From Muricea muricata (Eukaryota; Cnidaria; Anthozoa; Malacalcyonacea; Plexauridae), in contig OY979717.1 in assembly GCA_963855995.1 (NCBI GenBank), positions 29,587,246 to 29,651,245 on the forward strand: a stretch of 64,000 nt of DNA. The letters run 5' to 3'. The notes under the pieces are model-generated. The model was given only the letters and a program-made list of their open reading frames with translations, did no database searches and was not told the origin of the DNA. The position numbers were made by a program, and so were the translations under genes. Positions 60,402-64,000 of this stretch are shown piece by piece (the first letter of the stretch is position 1; every line of letters begins with the position of its first letter).

Positions 60402-60722
60402 AACCCTTTCCTGCATGAATTTTGAATTCTTCTGGGAAAAAATATTTTACTATTGATTATGAATGTATTAGGGGTGTATTTGCTGAAAAACCGAAAAAAA
60501 TTTTTTTTTCGCATTCTTTTGGCCAATTTTCGAATTGTTGCTCCAGAGCAACAACATGCAGTAAGGGTACGGGTAAATGCAGTAAGGTAAAATTTGTATG
60601 GGGCAAAAAAGATCAAATAATTGAGTATAAAGCACTGTCATATGATCTAAAATAAAAGTATATACATATATATAAACATATATATATATATAAACATGTA
60701 TATACATATATCAAATATATAT

Positions 60723-60809
<87 letters not shown>

Positions 60810-60833
60810 ATATATGTATATCAAATATATATT

Positions 60834-60911
<78 letters not shown>

Positions 60912-61826
60912 ATATATTATTATGCAGAAATATGACTCATATCAAATATTTACAGTATCAATAAATTGATAATTGCTTCCTTATGATTCAGTCTACTTTG
61001 AATGGAAATCCTTGAAACAGTTTTTGCCGTTAACAAAGCACAAATTTATATATACATACATATATAGCAGGTAGCCAAAAAAATTGAAGTTAGCTGTGTG
61101 TGGTTCAAACTTGCCCACTTTGCTTGAATTAGTCAAGCCACACAACACTTGTTAGTTGCAACCAAGGATCTCAGTTAGCTTCGGGCACTTGCAGGTAGTG
61201 CCGCTACCTAGGATCCCAACATTTGACAGCCATGGTTGTTGGTATACTATAAGCCATATTTCTGCCATTTTATGATATAAAATACAAATAAATGTGGGGG
61301 GGGGGAAGAGTTGAAAAATTCATAAAATGGCACTGCCAACAATGAAATTTTAGAACAAACTCACGCAGTTAAAATTTTTGGGCGTATTCAACTACCCCAT
61401 CGAATTTTGCATATTGCCTAGACAAGAACCCTTACTGCATGATGTTGCTCTGGAGCAACAATCGAAAATCCAAATATTATACAGTGTAAAACATAATATT
61501 TTTACAAAAACATGGATCAATATCAAAAATGCAAACAAATTTACCAAATAGTATTTTTAAAACGAAAGAAAAATAACCTACCAAAGCCTAAACGATCGTT
61601 CAAGTTTGAGTTATGACATATTCCGCCATTTTGTGCATGGTTAATACATTTTTGACAAAAACTACTTCATGTAATATCTACATTGATGAAGTGGCATGCA
61701 TAATTAATATCTGAGACTGCCTCTTTAAAAACACAGGCAGCCCATACAAATACATAATTATCCACAGCTGATATTGGTCAAAAAAAGATTGTTGCTGCAG
61801 AGCAACATTATGCAGGAAAGGGTTAA
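60402..61826. mobile_element. piggyBac-like non-autonomous element (TTAA target)
   Basis: Ends read TTAACCCTTTCCTGCAT at the left and ATGCAGGAAAGGGTTAA at the right, a perfect 17-base inverted repeat with the TTAA target of piggyBac elements. Subterminal hairpins of the form GTTGCTC(C/T)(A/G)GAGCAAC occur near both ends. There is no coding sequence; the centre is an AT microsatellite. Confidence 0.72.
60660..60912. repeat. (AT)n microsatellite, interrupted
   Basis: Long AT dinucleotide runs broken by ATATAAACATAT and TCAAATAT, inside the piggyBac-like element. Open frames here are artefacts of the repeat. Confidence 0.95.
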
Positions 61827-62299
61827 AAGGCATGTTTTGGAGAGCACAACGGCGCATAAAGCCCGTTAAAAGCTCAAGGACACGCTTTTCCTGGTGAGTA
61901 AGCTTATATATTAGGTATAGCTAATACGTTTGTTCATAAATGCATTTTGTAAACTATACTAAAAATAATCAACTAGTAAAATAAACTGGAATTTGATATG
62001 ATGTTTTATGCTAATTGTTTACCTTTTCAGAAATGGTAGTTTAGGTAGGTTAACTTTGAAACGTCAACATCAACACGTCAACGTCAATATCGCGCGGAAA
62101 ATTACATGTTATATATCAAAATCTAAGTTAATCCTTTCTTATTACAATGCTTTTTATTTTAGTGAGATAGCTTCTATGGGTTTTACGTTACATGAAATCA
62201 AATAATGTATAGTTTTTTTTGGGACACCCGGTATATATTAGAAGGTTTCTATTTAAATTTCCCGTGAAATTCAGACATGTTTATACAGAATTATAAAAA

Positions 62300-62402
62300 C
62301 ACAGGGTTTTCAGCTCAATCAATCAGCGCCCAGTCCGTATTCATGACTGCATTTTCAGCTTTTAACCAATCAGCGCCCAGTCCGTATTCATGACTGCATA
62401 CA
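62300..62402. repeat. Direct repeat of ~50 bp, two copies
   Basis: AATCAGCGCCCAGTCCGTAT followed by TCATGACTGCAT occurs twice in succession, spaced by TTTTCAGCTTTTAACC. Confidence 0.85.
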
Positions 62403-62409
62403 CACTATT

Positions 62410-63057
62410 CTACGCACACGGGTTACAATACAAGTTGCCTCCATTTAGCGCGCAGTTGACCTTTGAATTCATCTTTGCTATTCGATAAAGACTAAAATGG
62501 AGATTATATAAGCGCCAAAAGCTTAACTATTTAAGACTCAAAGCTATTACATTGTATCTCAATGTGTTTTGTTAACCCTCGAATCCCAACCATATAACGA
62601 AATTATTTGAATTTTTATCAATATTGAAAAATCTAATCCTACATAACCATTCAATAATCGTAATTCTTAAATCAAGTTGCCTACTAAAAACAAAAGTACA
62701 CGTACAATACAGTAGAGCTTTTTTCAGGGGTTATCCTTGGTTCCGTTTATTATTCAAATTCGTTCCAGTATTTGAAATAAAAAAAATGAAAAATGAGTCC
62801 TGGTCATTGTATACTGCCATTACTATAATGCGTAGTTTCGAGGCCTTTTTTTCCTAATTCTCTGGTTTCTCATTCTACCTGAAAAATAATTTCCATCCGT
62901 TTACTCAAACAACTTCAGTTTCACTGCGCTGAACACTTTGGTGAGAAGATTGAGTTTCAAAACTAAACGAAAATTGAGTTTTAGGAGCGCTTTTATGGTC
63001 GTAAAAATTCCCTAAAAAACGCCTGATCCCTTGTCTGTTAACCAGAGATTATTCTAA
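62410..63057. other. Intergenic, nothing recognised
   Basis: AT-rich sequence between the mariner-like nest and the hAT transposase fragment, without supported features. Confidence 0.45.
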
Positions 63058-63215
63058 GGTGCAGTGATAACCAATTTGTGCAGTGATAAATGAGATTTGT
63101 GCAGTGATAAAAGATATTTTGTGCAGTGATAAAATGCGATATTTATCATTTATTACACTTTGAAATTGACCTCAACGATTACAACAAGAACAACAACAAC
63201 AACAACAACAACAAT
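63058..63215. repeat. Tandem GTGCAGTGATAA units and (AAC)n run
   Basis: Four copies of TTTGTGCAGTGATAAA with spacer variation (63058-63135), followed by AACAACAACAAC (about 63186-63212). Confidence 0.85.
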
Positions 63216-63362
63216 GATTCCTTTTACATATTAGCAAAAAGCTAAATAGGCAAAACTCTTACTTAAATGTGTCTGTAAATTTGCAACAGTTCGATGTTCT
63301 GAATTCGAACTATACTAATGTCTCGTGAATGTCACATGTCCGTAATTTAAAAGCATCTAGGA

Positions 63363-63992
63363 CTAAAATTCACGATTCATTTTTTTCTGTTTTGTCGCAT
63401 TGTCTGCATCTTCTATATCACTTTCATTCGTATCATCGCGTCGAGAAACTTTCTGAAACCATGCTTGCTTGTCAGCCTTTGGTGTATCTTTCACGCGCCG
63501 TCTCTTTTCGTCAATAAAATGACGAACGGCAGGCCTTGGGTCGAATTTTGACAAGACTGGCATGTTGATGTTGACATAAAGATAATTACTTATCGTTTCG
63601 CGTTCAAGACGATTCCTTGAGTTCGTCTTTACGGTGTTGTAGGCAGAGACCAATCTTTCACAATCTGCTGAGTGTGGTTTACATACAAGGATCCGGGCCA
63701 GTATCTTTGTTAGCGTTTCAGTCTTGGAATTTGCACACAAGTTTTGCAATAAAGCTTTCGGGTTGCTTTTATGCATGGTGCTTTCCTGTACATCTTCATA
63801 CTCTTGTGCCCGATATCGCAGGTCGAGATCCGGTGCCACTGAGGCATGAATCTCTCGGATATCTGCTTCACTTGCAGTAAACTTTACAAATGATGAAAAA
63901 TTTTCTTTTGCCTGATCATCTATGTTGAGCCTTGTTTTCATAAAATTACGCAATGACTGTAATACGCTCTGGTTTCGGAAACATAGAGATTT
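63363..63992 (-). pseudogene. hAT-family transposase C-terminal region, partial
   Basis: An open frame of 209 residues reaching the right part of the window and ending at TGA (63365-63363). It contains the hAT C-terminal dimerisation signature: SADCERLVSAYNTVKTNSRN, followed by ETISNYLYVNIN. The tail is lysine/arginine-rich. Upstream the frame closes at a TAG (63995-63993), eight bases from the window edge; that TAG could be a splice acceptor, or the copy may be broken there. It may be a transposon gene or a domesticated hAT-derived zinc-finger host gene. Which one cannot be told from the fragment, as the catalytic core and BED finger are outside. Confidence 0.7.
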
Positions 63993-64000
63993 CTACGGGA

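Larger units (their letters stand above)
57873..62231. mobile_element. Mariner/Tc1-like element with nested insertions
   Basis: Both ends carry CCGGGTGTCC followed by an A-rich stretch and CTATACA, in inverted orientation, with TA dinucleotides directly outside (57871-57872 and 62232-62233). The terminal inverted repeats extend, with divergence, about 170 bases (57873-58040 and 62065-62231) and share GGATTAACTTAGATTTTGAT internally. TA duplication and this terminus are typical of the IS630-Tc1-mariner superfamily. The interior has been filled by later insertions: 58471-58578, 58750-60336 and 60402-61826. Confidence 0.75.

Overview
The window looks like nuclear DNA from an AT-rich (roughly two-thirds A+T) animal genome. 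The genes are split by GT-AG introns, intergenic DNA is crowded with short inverted-repeat transposons, and the three recognisable host genes are animal genes. A cnidarian, probably an anthozoan, fits best: a secreted collagen carrying von Willebrand A (vWA) and WAP modules, and many short hAT, mariner and piggyBac-like elements. The phylum is inference; no marker gene settles it.

Layout. (1) About 1.16-32.44 kb, minus strand: a large secreted multidomain collagen, incomplete because it runs off the left edge. From the N-terminus it has a signal peptide, WAP, vWA1, vWA2, WAP, vWA3, WAP, vWA4 and then a run of Gly-X-Y exons. I resolved 23 exons with splice phases; one linking exon between vWA4 and the helix (9.64-11.55 kb) was not found. 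(2) 32.4-40.8 kb: no intact gene, but a decayed coding stretch (36.2-37.35 kb), perfect and long inverted-repeat elements, and a tandem repeat. (3) 40.83-51.95 kb, minus strand: a complete eight-exon gene for XLF/NHEJ1, the end-joining DNA repair factor, 347 codons, with every splice phase consistent. (4) 53.35-56.36 kb, plus strand: a complete two-exon PBK/TOPK mitotic kinase gene, 326 residues, head-to-head with XLF across 1.4 kb. (5) 56.8-62.3 kb: a nest of transposons, in which a mariner-like element carries inside it a long-TIR element with a transposase fragment, a piggyBac-like TTAA element and a small foldback. (6) 63.36-63.99 kb, minus strand: the C-terminal part of a hAT-type transposase running to the right edge.

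The three host genes have no evident shared pathway: one is extracellular matrix, one is double-strand-break repair and one is mitotic signalling. XLF and PBK may share a promoter region. The most notable content is the collagen's domain architecture, with vWA domains that keep or lose different metal-binding residues, and the stack of datable transposon insertions, several with exact target-site duplications.
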